This document shows, piece after piece, positions 22,955 to 34,477 of a stretch of DNA of 64,000 nucleotides. The stretch is taken from assembly GCA_022829145.1 (NCBI GenBank), contig CM040753.1, positions 5,424,884-5,488,883 on the forward strand, in the 5' to 3' direction. Each line of letters opens with the position of its first letter. The first letter of the stretch is position 1. This stretch comes from Albula goreensis (lineage: Eukaryota > Chordata > Actinopteri > Albuliformes > Albulidae). A program made the translations under genes and the position numbers. The notes under the pieces were generated by a model that had not been told where the DNA came from, did no database searches, and saw only the letters and a list, made by a program, of their open reading frames with translations.

Positions 22955-23171
22955 GGGTTGGATTCAATCAAATGCACTTAAGTCTCTATAAGGACTAAGG
23001 ACGAAGCATGCCATATTATATGAGATATAAGTAAAAAATGTCCTTTGGACTGTGCAATTTCATTGAAAAGTACAATATTCCATTGTTGCTAGTAGAATAT
23101 AAGTCTGTTTCATTTGAATACATATCCCTTAAAGGGTGCGTTTGACTGAAAGACGCCTGAAAATCCAGCCC
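22955..23171. mobile_element. Possible short inverted-repeat element (MITE-like)
   Basis: The two ends are GGGTTGGATT on the plus strand and, read on the minus strand from 23171, GGGCTGGATT (9 of 10). Looser similarity follows inward (caatcaaatgcac against cagtcaaacgcac). No coding content and no clear target duplication, so the call is tentative. A close relative of the left end occurs inverted at about 62101-62127. Confidence 0.3.
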
Positions 23172-23292
23172 TCTTTTTCTCCTGCTTTGTTTGACAGGCG
23201 ATCTCACCCAGGGGCTGCCAACTGCAGCTCTCTTTCAACATGGCGGCCATGAATAGACCTCGAACACGGGACGGAGAGATTCAACAAAAAAA
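23164..23292 (+). repeat. Diverged direct repeat, copy 2
   Basis: Partner of 22829-22945, about 336 bp downstream. It too ends in an A-rich stretch (attcaacaaaaaaag). Confidence 0.65.
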
Positions 23293-25735
23293 GAGACAAA
23301 AAAACTAAAATGACAGCGGGCACCAAGACAGAGGGCCTTTTCCTGTTCGGTTCTGCTCCTGCCACGCTGTCCCTGCCCAGTGACCTCTCCCTCTCTATCG
23401 GACTCCAGGCCCGGTTCTGACAGGGTTTTTGATAGGACCGCAGTGCCAATGGAAAGAGGGCCTGGCGGAGGACCATGCCGTGTAAAGGTCAATTCCGTGG
23501 AATTAGCGCCACAGTTCATCCATCACACGGTCTCTCAGGCAGGTTCCTGGCATCGGGAAGAGGTCGCACCCAAAAATCTGGCACCGAACACTCGCCAACG
23601 CTGTTCAGAGCGATCTGACGCTCAGGGCTAAAAGCGTCCTGCCTTTGGCTGTTCCGGTCCAGCTGAGATTGTTTTTTTTTTGTTTTTTGAAGAAGAAGTA
23701 TAAATGAATTTAAGCTGGAAAAGTCGTGGAAAAGTCAACAGGCCTGTGGAAACGACATCAGAAGCGTGTTTGTCAGACATGCCAAGAATGTGGTCAGTAG
23801 ATGCAGTCTTTCCTTTAGAGTCCTGTAAAGTTGTTTCAGTGCTGACATGACTGAGCCCTTGGGCGGGGGGGGGGGGGGTGAAAAGACACGCAAATCAGGA
23901 CCTGCCAAACTGGTGAGGGAGAGAGGAGGACGGAGGGGCCCCATGCTGAAAGAACAGTAGTCCCAAATCATTTCGGTCACCCTCCACTCCCAAAGCCAGG
24001 GTGAGGATAATCAATTTCACATCATGGGGGGTTCATTTGCATTTCAGAGCTAATTACCAGCAGCCAATCACGACTGCTTATTCAGCTACAAGCCACTGAG
24101 GGACGGACGGATGGACATAGAGGAAAAAAACTAATCCGACACCTGCAATATTTCCAACACCCCCAGATGCACTTAATGACCCACCGGAACCTGAAGAATT
24201 TTCAATAACCCTCATTAGCGTCATCACCTTCTGTACCTTCACCTTCAGAACTCTGTACCAACACCTCCGCAAACATCACACCTCATGGCCCAGGTGTCAA
24301 AATACACTGTTGGGGGTCCTCCGATTTTTTAGTGTGTTTCAAGACAAGACGCAAACCTGCCTAAGGCTCCACACATTTTATTTTAATTAGCTGCTGACTG
24401 AAGGAAACCAAGAAAGCATGCAGACACTGGGACCCACCGGGAGTATAGATTCAGTCGCACCAATAGCATTTTCTATACCTGCCACAATCAAGACATTTCC
24501 AACACCTCCACTGACCTGATAACCTTTTGAACCAGCAGCCATGTTTAAGCAACAACTGCGGCTTTCTGCAGAAGAGTTTGTGTGGAGTTCCAGCTGAACT
24601 TACAGGAGCATATTAATCAGACAGCGCTGAATGCAGACCAAGACGGACCCTGGGGTACGAGCATCAGCCTCAGGAAGTCCAGACCAATAAACAAAAATCA
24701 GAAAGCTCTTTGTCATTGTGAGAGGAATGAGCTTCACAGAGCCTGGAGGGTACAAGGCTTACTGAGAAAAATACGGAAAAATAAGTATAAACATGGATCT
24801 CGGTGTGGGAGGATGTGATTGAACGCCTGAGGGATTTCAATGGGGTCAGTGGTGGAGTTGAAGGGTTGTGCACACGCTAGCGCAGGGGCAGCCCCCGCCC
24901 CTGAACCAAAGTCACCCTGGCTCGTCTGCGCGTTTAGACGTCTGACCTAGTGGCTGGGGGAGAGGGCTACACTGCTCAGAGAGAGGAGAAGTTGCTGTCA
25001 ATCGACTATGGCTAGCTTTCAGCTTCAACCGCCACCTCAGCCCCAAATACTTGCAGTATGCCAGCCGTAGCATGGCGGTGGCTACACAGTGTCTGGGACC
25101 CCTGATGAAAAGCCGTTGAGAGAGTGCCCGCTGAAGTTTATAAATGTGGGTGTTTTGTCAAAGACGGACATCTCGAGACAGAAAGCGGAGAGGAGTGCGT
25201 GTCACGGAGGCGAGACCCCGTGCTGAACGGCTCTCCTGTCAGCAGAGAGCCGAGACTTCCCTTCAAACAGGCACACAAACGCGGCTCTGACCGCATGAAT
25301 GAAAGCTGTCCCACAATGCCGCAGCACCAGGCTCAAAGAGCCATTCAGCAGGGCCAGCGCAGCGGACCGGCGAATCAATACGCTCTCAGCTTGAGCGACA
25401 GGTTTCCGCACATTCACCGCCTAGTGTTCCCATTGTGTGTGGGGAGTGTTGTCCTCTTCGAGTCTTCTGTTTTTTTCCTATTCTTGGACCCTCATAAAGG
25501 ACGATGGGACCCTGGAGCCGTGAGCAATGCTTGGCCTGCGTTCCTCTCAGGGATGTTTTCTCCTCATCCTCGGATCTAACTGTTTATCCTGTGGATCAGT
25601 TCCCCCAGACTTTCCCTACGCAAAACAATCGCTGTCTGCCCAGAAATCCACCCAATCTTAATTAAAACCATCCTATAAGGGAGAGATGATGCAAGGACAA
25701 CAACAGAAAAAAAGGTGCAAGCAACTGCATACACG
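23293..25735. other. Intronic interval
   Basis: No gene seen. Contains a G-run at about 23864-23879 and an octamer-type ATTTGCAT at about 24036 beside gctaattacc and ccaatcac. The 151-residue open frame at 25124-25579 matches no family I know. Confidence 0.5.
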
Positions 25736-25749
25736 CACTCACACACACG

Positions 25750-25844
<95 letters not shown>

Positions 25845-25883
25845 TGTGTGTGTCACACACACACTCACAACACACACTCACAA

Positions 25884-25930
<47 letters not shown>
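25736..25930 (+). repeat. (CA)n microsatellite with an internal inverted (TG)n block
   Basis: A long CA array is interrupted at 25843-25852 by TG units followed by TC and CA again. The TG block is complementary to the CA on either side. Confidence 0.96.
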
Positions 25931-25931
<1 letters not shown>

Positions 25932-28504
25932 CTTTTTAGTGACATTGTCATACCCCCATGTCCCACGCTCCCTCTCTAACATGGTGCATTTACCCCTCCG
26001 GCCCCTCTGTCCTCCTGGCCTTTGTGTTGTGAAGCACAGCACTTGACCCCTACACTACTCCCTTAAGCTAACGATCTCAGCATCTGTGACCTCCAGGACG
26101 GGCTTATCCGCTCCGCCTCCACACGTCCTGGCCTGATCCAGACCCCCCAGTGTCCCCTGCGTCCAGGGATAGCGGGGTCGCCGTGGCAGCGGCGGAGCAG
26201 CCAGCGCACTCTGAGCTTGTTAATTCACATGGCAAACCCAGCCCCGGGACTGCCACTCATATCGCTGATCTGAACCGACAAAAACCCTGAGCCGCAACCG
26301 CGTTAAGACAATGATATCGGCAGGGCCTACGGAAACCCTTCTGTTTTTTCAGTTCAGTAGTGGGTGAAACACTGTGTTCTGCTCAATGTCACCGCAAGAG
26401 CACTGGCCTATTCAGTGGTAGGGAGAGCACACAAGGCGTTTTTATTATTTTTTTATGTGCGGATATTACTTTCACAAAGTACACAGATTAAGGAATTAAT
26501 GTCAAAAGGACAGTTGGGGTTTTGAAGCTTATTAACTTCTAAATGGGATCACCACTCCGGCAGTGAAATAAACACATCCAGCTGTACGGCTCCACCTCCG
26601 ATTTAGGGGGGGCCCACTTCATGATCGCTCGACCTGGTCATCGAGCGAATCCACTTAGCTGCGCTCTGAGGGTCGGGGGGAGAGAGGGGTGGGGGGGGGG
26701 GGGGGGCGGGAGAGAACTGCAGGGAAGCATTTAACACGCTCTGTGCTTAAAGCAGCTGAGTCACTATAAAGCTACTGCCTGCCCTTTCTCTTATGACTGA
26801 GGGAAACAGCAGGTGTGTTCAGTTTCAAATCTAAGAAAAGAAGAGACACTTAACACTCTGAAGGTAATTAGACAGCATGAGGTGCTGTATTCGGCCATTT
26901 TGTTTGCATGACTCTGCCAAGCTTTACCGATCATTACAGAGCTGAATAGGTGACTGGGGCTGTGTTTACAAGCTGCAAGGAGTGAGGGGGCAACAAGGAA
27001 AGAAGAAATTTGATGAGGAACTTTGATGAAGATGGTTATGTCACATTTGAAATATATATGAGTGCGAAAGTCACTTGGCTAAAACTGATCTTATAGACGG
27101 AAATACTCATACTTTCACCATTTCCAAACTACAAGATGCAACACACAGGTGGAGAACTTACGGATAAGTCAAGGGGCCTTCAAGGAAGCAAAAATCCCCT
27201 CCTTGACAAATTGCACCCAGAATTTGCGAGGCAGAAAATGAGAGATTTCAGCTCATTTCTGTCAGGTTACCGGCTACCCAGGATTTCCACTAAAGGTACT
27301 GAGCTTTCCAGTTTCCATGCGATGTAATGGGTGAGAGAGACACCCTGGTGAATGACTAGGGCCTGAATGTCGATCGTGATCTCTCAATTTTACCGCCCCC
27401 GCTGAGTGCCCGCTGTTTCACCTGGAGAGTCCCCCCATTCGGCGGCGAAAAATACAGACCCTCTTATCAGCTCCCTCCATGCGCCGTACCGCTGTACCAA
27501 AAAAATGACACCCCACTGCGCCTGATGGAGCCCATCTGTTTGGGAGACACGTGCTCCGAGGAGGCACCAAGAATGACATTCTCAGCCGACGCTTAAAAAA
27601 ATATATAACTCTGTATTTTATAGAGTTACAAAAGATGATGACTCTAAAACGAAACCATTTTTTTTTCAGGCCATCGACTTTACCCGCTCACTCGCTATAG
27701 AAAAGCATTTGGGCAGACAAGACAGGGATTGATTGAGTTTTTTTTTCCTCCATCTAAACTGTCGGGTGTTTTTTTGTGTGTGTTTTTGTGGTACTGAAAG
27801 AGGGTGAAAATGACCGTGAAAACCGCAATCTGGGCCGCGGGCCTCAATCAAACCTGTTATTTCCTCCCCAGGCCTCTCCCATCAGGGATGAAATAAACTG
27901 CGCGGGCGGGTCGCGTTGACCTGACCTGCTTCAGTATGCACATGGACACATCAGCATAGACTGGGTGGGCTGGAAATTTGAGGGGAGATCGCCATGTCCT
28001 GATCTCTCCTCATACATCACAGAGATTTGGTCAAAAATCACAACAGCCATAGAGTAGACCTATATTCTGAGTAATTGAATTTGGAATGGAATGTGCCATC
28101 TGACACATGGGACAGCCATCCTTCACCACCCAGAATGATACAGAAGCCAACAAAAGTACAAAGAGTTTCAGCTAAATTGGTCCCAGGTATAAAACTTACG
28201 AAGAAAGACTCAAGACACTTCAAACAGACTCAGATTGGCTCGTGAGACTGTGCACTGCGAATCGCATTTCTGTATCACATTTTCCACTGCGAGGAGAGTC
28301 CCCTACCACCACACTTGGTCTCGGAGACGTGAGACTGTGCTGTGGTCCTGAAGCTGAAACTCTTCTGAGTCCCAGCCCCCCTTTCTTGTGATTGTGAGCG
28401 CCACTGGCAGCCACCCCAGGCCTGCCAGACAAATGGCACATAAATCCAGTCACTTTTATAATGACAGCACAATGCTATGGGCAGCCTGTGCCCGAGAGAG
28501 TGCA
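25931..28504. other. Intronic interval
   Basis: Unique-looking, with a G-run at 26691-26706 and a small hairpin at about 27606-27628 (aactct with agagtt). No coding sequence recognised. Confidence 0.5.
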
Positions 28505-28677
28505 TATGTATATGTGTGTGTGTTTGTGCTGAGTGAAAGAGAACAATAAAATATGTGTGTGTGTGTGTATGTGTGTGATAGTTTATATGTGTGTATAGGT
28601 GTGTGTGTGTGTGTGTGTGTGGATATGGATATGTGCATATGTTCATGTTTGTGTGTGCATGAGTGTATCTATGTGTA

Positions 28678-28760
<83 letters not shown>
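28505..28760 (+). repeat. (TG)n microsatellite, interrupted then perfect
   Basis: 28505-28680 is TG mixed with TATG units. 28682-28760 is nearly 40 perfect TG units. Confidence 0.97.
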
Positions 28761-28762
<2 letters not shown>

Positions 28763-30235
28763 TTTTGGTAGAGGGTGGGGGAGGGAGGGAGAGTCAGAGC
28801 GGTGCAGAAGGCAGAAAATCCAACATGTCAGCACCAAGGCAGTTAGAGAAAAAAGCAAGAGCGAGAGAAGAGGAGAGGAGAGGAGAATTTCAATTAGGTC
28901 TCCTATGCTGCCAGAGGAGGTAGGGATATAAAGCCAGAATGATTTATCAAAGGTCTCCCTGCTCACAGTAATGAGAACACATGTCACACACAAGGCAGGG
29001 GAATATGACTAACAAAAATAGAGTGTTCTTTTATCTCACAACGTAAAGAAGAGGGGAAAAAAAAGAAAACATGCCCACACAGGACACAAACACATTTCCT
29101 ACACATTATGGAAACCTAATTCATTTTAAAAACGGGACCGAGAGGCACAGTTTCCACATATGTTTTCAGGAGCTCAGGGTATCCGAATACTGCTGTGACC
29201 CCCCCTTCCCACCAACCCGCACGCCCCCATGCCCTCACACACCCCCCTAATCTATCCCCCGCCAACATGCAGGGAAGTTAAACTGGATATTCTGTTGACG
29301 GAAGTGTGGCTACACGCTATCCCAGAGGGCCACAGTGCAGAGGCGTACTGAGCCAAACCAAATAGCCCGCACGCGCCAGGCCGACGACCGGAGAGAGAGA
29401 GAGAGGAGTGTTTCTGAGTTTCTGTGCGTCTGCCGCATGCTATCGGGTTAGCCTTTGCGGTCGCAGCGGAAAATAAAACAAAATCTTTTGGAAAGAAGGA
29501 GCAGGATAAATACATGTGCCCGGGGAGATTTCCCAGTCGGCCCTTGCTGTGCCCACGTTGGTCACGCAGCTGTCTGTGCGCAGCTGTCTGCGGAGACCTG
29601 TGGGATTCGCGCAGGCTCAGCTGATTAATGTCAGTCCAGCGTCGCCATAACCCAACAGGAGGCCCCGCCCCCGCGACAGCAGTGATGTCATCACCCTGTC
29701 TCATGGTCTGACCCGAGTCTCAGTGGCTGCTCCATCGTGTCATCACTCACCGTTATGTCATGTATTTATTCGATTTGCCGGAAACCAATCAATCCTCTTA
29801 CTGTCACTGGTTATTGTTACAGATTTTCTGCCAATGCATACAGCATGTATTGTCCAGATTAAGATATCTGAGCGGAACTGTATGGTAAGAGAGAGAGAGA
29901 GAGGGAGGGAGAGAGAGAGAGAGAGAGAGAGGTAACATGGGGTGAAGGATGGAGAGAGAGAGACTCGGCCAGCGCTGAGGTAACGTACAGGCTGATCTAA
30001 TTAAGGCCTGGCCTAAGAGGACTGCCTCGCGCCCTCCAGAACGGACATCTCAGGTGGAGCGACCAGGGAGTCTCAAACAGCTGTAATCAATCCTGCCTCT
30101 AGCCTCTGACCTGTTCCAGAACATTCCCAACACAGACTGTGAGCAGAGCGGGTCAGACCCATCAACAAAGGCAGCAGAACAGACAGCAGAAGGTCGGGCG
30201 CAGGTGGGCCGGGTGGCTTGTTTCCGTCATTATGC
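28761..30235. other. Intronic interval
   Basis: No gene or mobile element recognised apart from the GA repeat at 29887-29932. A C-rich run lies near 29200-29260. Confidence 0.5.
29887..29932 (+). repeat. (GA)n microsatellite
   Basis: GA repeats with a GGGAGG interruption. Confidence 0.93.
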
Positions 30236-30560
30236 GCTCTCGATATTCTCCCCACCTTCCAGCGCTCACTGAAAACACGCCTGTTTAAACTGCATCTGGT
30301 CCCACCTAACCCTGGCCTTCTCGTCTACCTCTCCCAGTGCTCTAAAGCTAATGCAACCATTTTTTTCCAGTGGCACTTACTAAAAGCAGTTAAGGATATT
30401 ATGTAGGTTGGAGTTATTACAATTAACAATTATGTTCAGTTGTGGCACCGATAACTTGGTATCACCTCAGCTTGCTGTTCTAGCCAACTGCATGCACCTC
30501 TGTAAGTCACTCTACATAGGAGTGTCTCCTGTCTGCTATATGCCTTAATGTACATGCATT
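30236..30560 (+). mobile_element. 3' end of an L2-like LINE, degenerate
   Basis: The segment reads LPTFQRSLKTRLFKLHL in one frame, like the end of fish L2-type LINE ORF2 (typically LKTHLF). After about 200 bp of non-coding sequence comes 30501-30550, a decayed version of the tail usually reading gtaagtcgctctggataaga followed by gcgtctgctaaatg. The same tail occurs on the SINE copies in this window. Strongly 5' truncated, as is usual for LINEs. Confidence 0.55.
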
Positions 30561-30599
30561 CTATTATTTCAAATCACCTTCATTTCCATTGCCCATTTC

Positions 30600-31090
30600 T
30601 ATCCTTATTTATCATTCCCTACTCCTATCCCCTTTCCCAACTCCCAACCCACTCCTCAACTCCTATCCCCATTCCACACTCCTAGCCCCATTCCCTAACT
30701 CTTATTCCCATTCCCTAACTCCTAACCCCATTCCCTAACTCTTATTCCCATTCCCTAACTCCTAACCCCATTCCCTAACTCTTATTCCCATTCCCTAACT
30801 CCTAACCCCATTCCCTAACTCTTATTCCCATTCCCTATCTCCTAACCCCATTCCCTAACTCTTATTCCCATTCCCTATCTCCTAACCCCATTCCCTAACT
30901 CTTATTCCCATTCCCTATCTCCTAACCCCATTCCCTAACTCTTATTCCCATTCCTATCTCCTTAACCCCATTCCAACCCCATTCTGCACTCCTACACCTA
31001 TTTCCCACTCTGATCCCCATTCCATACACCTATCCCCATTCCAGCCCCTTACCACAATTCCCCACTCTTATTCCCATTCCGTACTCCTAT
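30600..31090 (+). repeat. 20/40-bp minisatellite
   Basis: Two related 20-mers alternate: ctcctaaccccattccctaa and ctcttattcccattccctaa, giving a 40-bp period. The array is regular from about 30660 to 30970. Later units share a ctatct variant, and both flanks decay into looser ccccattcc-type sequence. No spacers, so it is not CRISPR-like. Confidence 0.95.
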
Positions 31091-33432
31091 CTCCTCTGCT
31101 CGCTCCTGTGCCCTCTCTCCACATCCCTCCCCATTCCCCTGGAGCTGTGCAGCTCCTCTCCCTCTGTCACGCCCTACCGCCAAATCCGCTAATTCAGCTG
31201 ATGACGCGTGGCTCTCTACATCACCAAACCTCCAGTGGCCTGGCCAGCCGGCCGGCCGACTCCAGCTATGCCAAACACTTCTGCAGCGCTGCAGTAGGAG
31301 CAGGGCGCTGCCAAAATCCTCCCCAAATCCACCCCCCTCCCCTTCCGCGCCCCTGCCCTGCTCCCTCCTCTCCACATCTCCGCAATTACTAAAGCTGCCA
31401 ATCTGTGAAAATACCAGGGTTATTTTTGGATCTCTCTCTGGGCCCTGCGGCTAGAGCGAGGCGCTCCCTTTAGCCTTTTTGGCCTATGACGAGGGAGAAG
31501 ACTCGATATGACACCTCGGACCATGCGGCCAAGTTTCCCTTTCCTTATTGTCTGCTTTCATTAGCTTCCCCCCACCTCCTCCTCCTGGTTTCTCTCTCTC
31601 CATCTCTATCTCTCTGGTCCGTTCTTGTTTTTTTCTCCTTCTCTTTCTGCTCAACAGTGAGAAATGACAACTGGGAGCAAAGTGTCCCACAAACCTACTG
31701 GAACGGGACCGGGAGGAGCGCGGGGCTTGTTCTGAAAAAGGATGCCTTGTCGTCTGCACGGGCATGATTAATTCAAGGCTCATTTCTTCAAAGACAAGCG
31801 TGCTCCTCTGCTGCGCACAGCTTCCGCGCGACAGTGTTCCATGTTTGGGGGGAGATGGGGGAGAAGGAAGGGTGGTGGGGGTGGGGGTGGGGTGTGACGA
31901 GCAGCCCAGATACAGACGCACGCTCATCAAAAATGTAGCTAAGGGAAGATCGGCCCGAGACAGGGCTCTGGTAACGAAGAGCGGTTTAAGATCTCACACT
32001 TCACACCACTGTCCTTCTAACAGAAAACATGTCCCAACACTTCAGTTTCATTTCTTTAATAACCTCTTCTCCCCCCAAAGTTTCTGTGTAATCACTCATT
32101 TTGAATGGCCGATCTCACCCGTGAGCCTGTTGTGTTGTCATGGTGTCCTCCATCAGTTTCTACCATCCAACAGCTTGGCCTCCATGGGAGAGGCACGCAG
32201 TCTGTCTGCGCTCGACTGCGCAGCTGGTGCGGGCCAGACTGCAGTGGTCAGGGTGAGGCAGGGCGTGCAGCTGAAACGGTCTGTCCTTGAGGGACGCAGA
32301 GGACACCAATGCTTTGCTCTGCAGGTCCATGACTCTCCTGACGCAGCTGGGGTTTGCCCGTGGACTGTGGGGCGTCTCTCTCACCGAGCTGAGAACCTGT
32401 CTCCAAGCATTTGTTCTGAAGCTGGATATCCACTGGGGGAAAATTAACTTTGCTGCAGTGGAAACGGATGTTCCGGTGAGACCTAATGATGGAACACTGC
32501 AGCCAGAGTGTAATCTGGGCAGCGCTATGGTATAATGGTTAGAGAGATGGACCCTTAACTCAGAGATTGCAGGTTTGATTCCTGGGTAGGAGTAGATAGA
32601 AAAAGAATACTAGATTCTCTAGTAAATATCCAGCTGTATAATTGGATAGAGTATATGGGAATCTGCAAAATTCCCAAAATGTAAAATAATGTAAATTATA
32701 TGCTGGCACATTTTCCCATCATGCCCCTCTGCATGTTTAGTAGGGGTCCATTCTGTTGAGCCTGTGCATGGAATCTTTGTACCCCAGGAGTGACAACTGA
32801 TTCATAGGGGTACAGTGTCCCTCCATCCTCCATCTCGCCTATGCCAATCATGCTCCTACAGCATCTGTGATGTCATAAGGGTTGTCACCCAGTTCCAGGT
32901 CACCTTGGTGACCAGCCACTGAGACAGCAGAGGTTGCTGGGAACACAATTCCATCTTGGGTAATTCCACTCATTTAAGTATGGGCCACACAGCCTGTGAG
33001 ATCTGGGTGGATTAGAATGTTTCCATTTTCCAGTTGTTGCCATTCATACACTCTCTATTAAAACCAAATGTGTAGACAACCCCCTGTTTTCTGAGGTGAA
33101 GGTGATTTTAGAGAGCTTAACAGAAAAATGCTGCAGGCCACTGAACCTCTGCAGAGCAGGACAGCAGTCAGAGAACGGCTAACATACACCCTGGGTTTGT
33201 AATGGGCTCCCCCTCTCCAGCTCACTGCACGTCCACCTTCCTCCTCCTCTCGATTCACTCTATCCATGTACATCCTTCACCCTGTATCATCTCTCCCCTG
33301 CACCTCTCTCTCTCTCTTTATCTTTTCTCTCATTCAATTAAACTGCACTTCACTGGCATGAGAACTGTGTCAGTATTGCCAAAGCAAAGACATACGTAAC
33401 ATGCAAACATCGTCGTCTCTCTCATTCTCTCA
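31091..33432. other. Intronic interval
   Basis: Holds the SINE at 32518 and a G-rich run at 31840-31893. The 227-residue open frame at 31764-32447 has no family resemblance, runs into the region just before the SINE and is probably chance. Confidence 0.5.
32518..32705 (+). mobile_element. tRNA-derived SINE copy
   Basis: The head resembles a tRNA gene: ggtataatggttagagag fits box A, and ggtttgattcc at 32572-32582 fits Pol III box B. The body has agtaaatatccagctgtata, the diagnostic segment shared with the other copies here, and the element fades into A/T-rich sequence. It is an interspersed repeat and not a tRNA gene, since no acceptor stem or anticodon arm can be drawn. Confidence 0.75.
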
Positions 33433-33580
33433 CTGGTAATTAAGAAAAGCGTTTGCCAGCAGCAATCATCACCCTTGTCCCTAATCTGGCCGGGTTTTCT
33501 CTCTCACTCACAATGTAATCAAGCATCGACACCATCAGGACTTTATCGAAAATGACTTTCCCACGACTCAAAATGCAGCC
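33433..33580 (+). repeat. Duplicated non-coding element, copy A
   Basis: This 148-bp block shares long identical stretches, in the same order and orientation, with 48635-48780. The blocks are ctggtaattaagaa, ccagcag, tcatcacc, ccctaatctggccgggttt, gtaatcaag, catcaggactttatcg and cccacgactc. It contains homeodomain-type sites (TAATTA, TAATC). It is not low complexity and matches no mobile element I recognise. A regulatory role is inference. Confidence 0.85.
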
Positions 33581-33844
33581 ACTGTGGAGCCAAAACCACA
33601 GCTAGACAGTGTCGGTTCACGGTATCTCCTCTTATATTTCCCTCTCTCTCTCTTGCTCTCAGAGCTGGCCTCTGCCTCTCCCTCCGATAACCATTCAGGA
33701 CATCTTTCCTCTGAGTCCTGTGACCTCTGACCCCTGCTCTTTCTGGACCTGCCTGAGACGTGGCCTCGCTGCCCTTTGCCGACAGGACCATAACTCAGGC
33801 AGGTGAGCGATTGGGCGGGGGCGTGAGGGGTGTCCTTGAGCAGC

Positions 33845-33863
33845 GGGGGGGGGGGGGGGGGGG
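33845..33863 (+). repeat. G19 homopolymer
   Basis: An uninterrupted run of 19 G lies between cagc and cggcccc. Its length is likely polymorphic and it may be an assembly risk. Confidence 0.9.
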
Positions 33864-34027
33864 CGGCCCCGGCCTGGCATTCATCACCGGGCGCAGGATT
33901 AGAGCAGCCAGGCCCACTGGGAGCCCTGAAGGGCAGGCCTGATGTACCGCACTGCCCTGCCCCAGCCAGGGAACAAGGGGGGGGGGGCTCTGCTAGCTCT
34001 GGCCCCTGGGCATGTGGAGGGAGGGAA

Positions 34028-34277
34028 GCGTGTGTGCGTGTGTGTGCGTGTGTGTGTGTATGTGTATGTATGAGAGAGAGAGAGAGAGAGAGAGAGAAAG
34101 AATATGTGTGTGTGTGAGAGAGAGAGAGTGAGAGAGAGAGAGAGAGACCAAGTGTGTGAGTGTATGTGCACTCATACACACCCATGTGTGCGTGCATGTC
34201 AGAGAGAAAAGAGAGAGATTGAGTATACATGTGTGTGTGTGTGAGAGAGCTTGAGTATGTGTGTGTGCATGCGTGCA

Positions 34278-34312
<35 letters not shown>

Positions 34313-34324
34313 AAGAGTGAGAGT

Positions 34325-34360
<36 letters not shown>

Positions 34361-34383
34361 TCGAGTATGTGTGTGTGTGTGTG
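34028..34383 (+). repeat. Compound (GT)n/(GA)n microsatellite cluster
   Basis: GT and GA blocks alternate several times up to 67 bp before the Tc1 element. The 272-residue open frame here is an artefact. Confidence 0.95.
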
Positions 34384-34447
34384 CATTCAAACCAATCCCT
34401 GTCTAGGCTGCTGTCAAACTTACCACCATCTACCAACCTTTACCTTC

Positions 34448-34477
34448 TACACTGCTCAAAAAAATAAAGGGAACACT
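34448..34477 (+). repeat. Left TA target duplication plus terminal inverted repeat of the Tc1 element
   Basis: TA at 34448-34449 is followed by the 28-bp perfect outer terminal repeat at 34450-34477. Similarity to the right end becomes patchy beyond this point. Confidence 0.93.

Noticed and set aside
30600-31090. CRISPR-like array
   Set aside because: The repeats are directly joined with no unique spacers, and the genome is vertebrate. The same holds for 63021-64000.
31764-32447. A 227-residue open frame
   Set aside because: No domain, low-complexity start and no family resemblance; best explained by chance in GC-rich intron.
32518-32600. A tRNA gene suggested by box A- and box B-like motifs
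   Set aside because: No acceptor stem, anticodon arm or discriminator; the same sequence body occurs in four other places, so it is a SINE head.
33568-34386. A 272-residue minus-strand open frame
   Set aside because: Product of the GT/GA microsatellite cluster, with a tail through the duplicated element.
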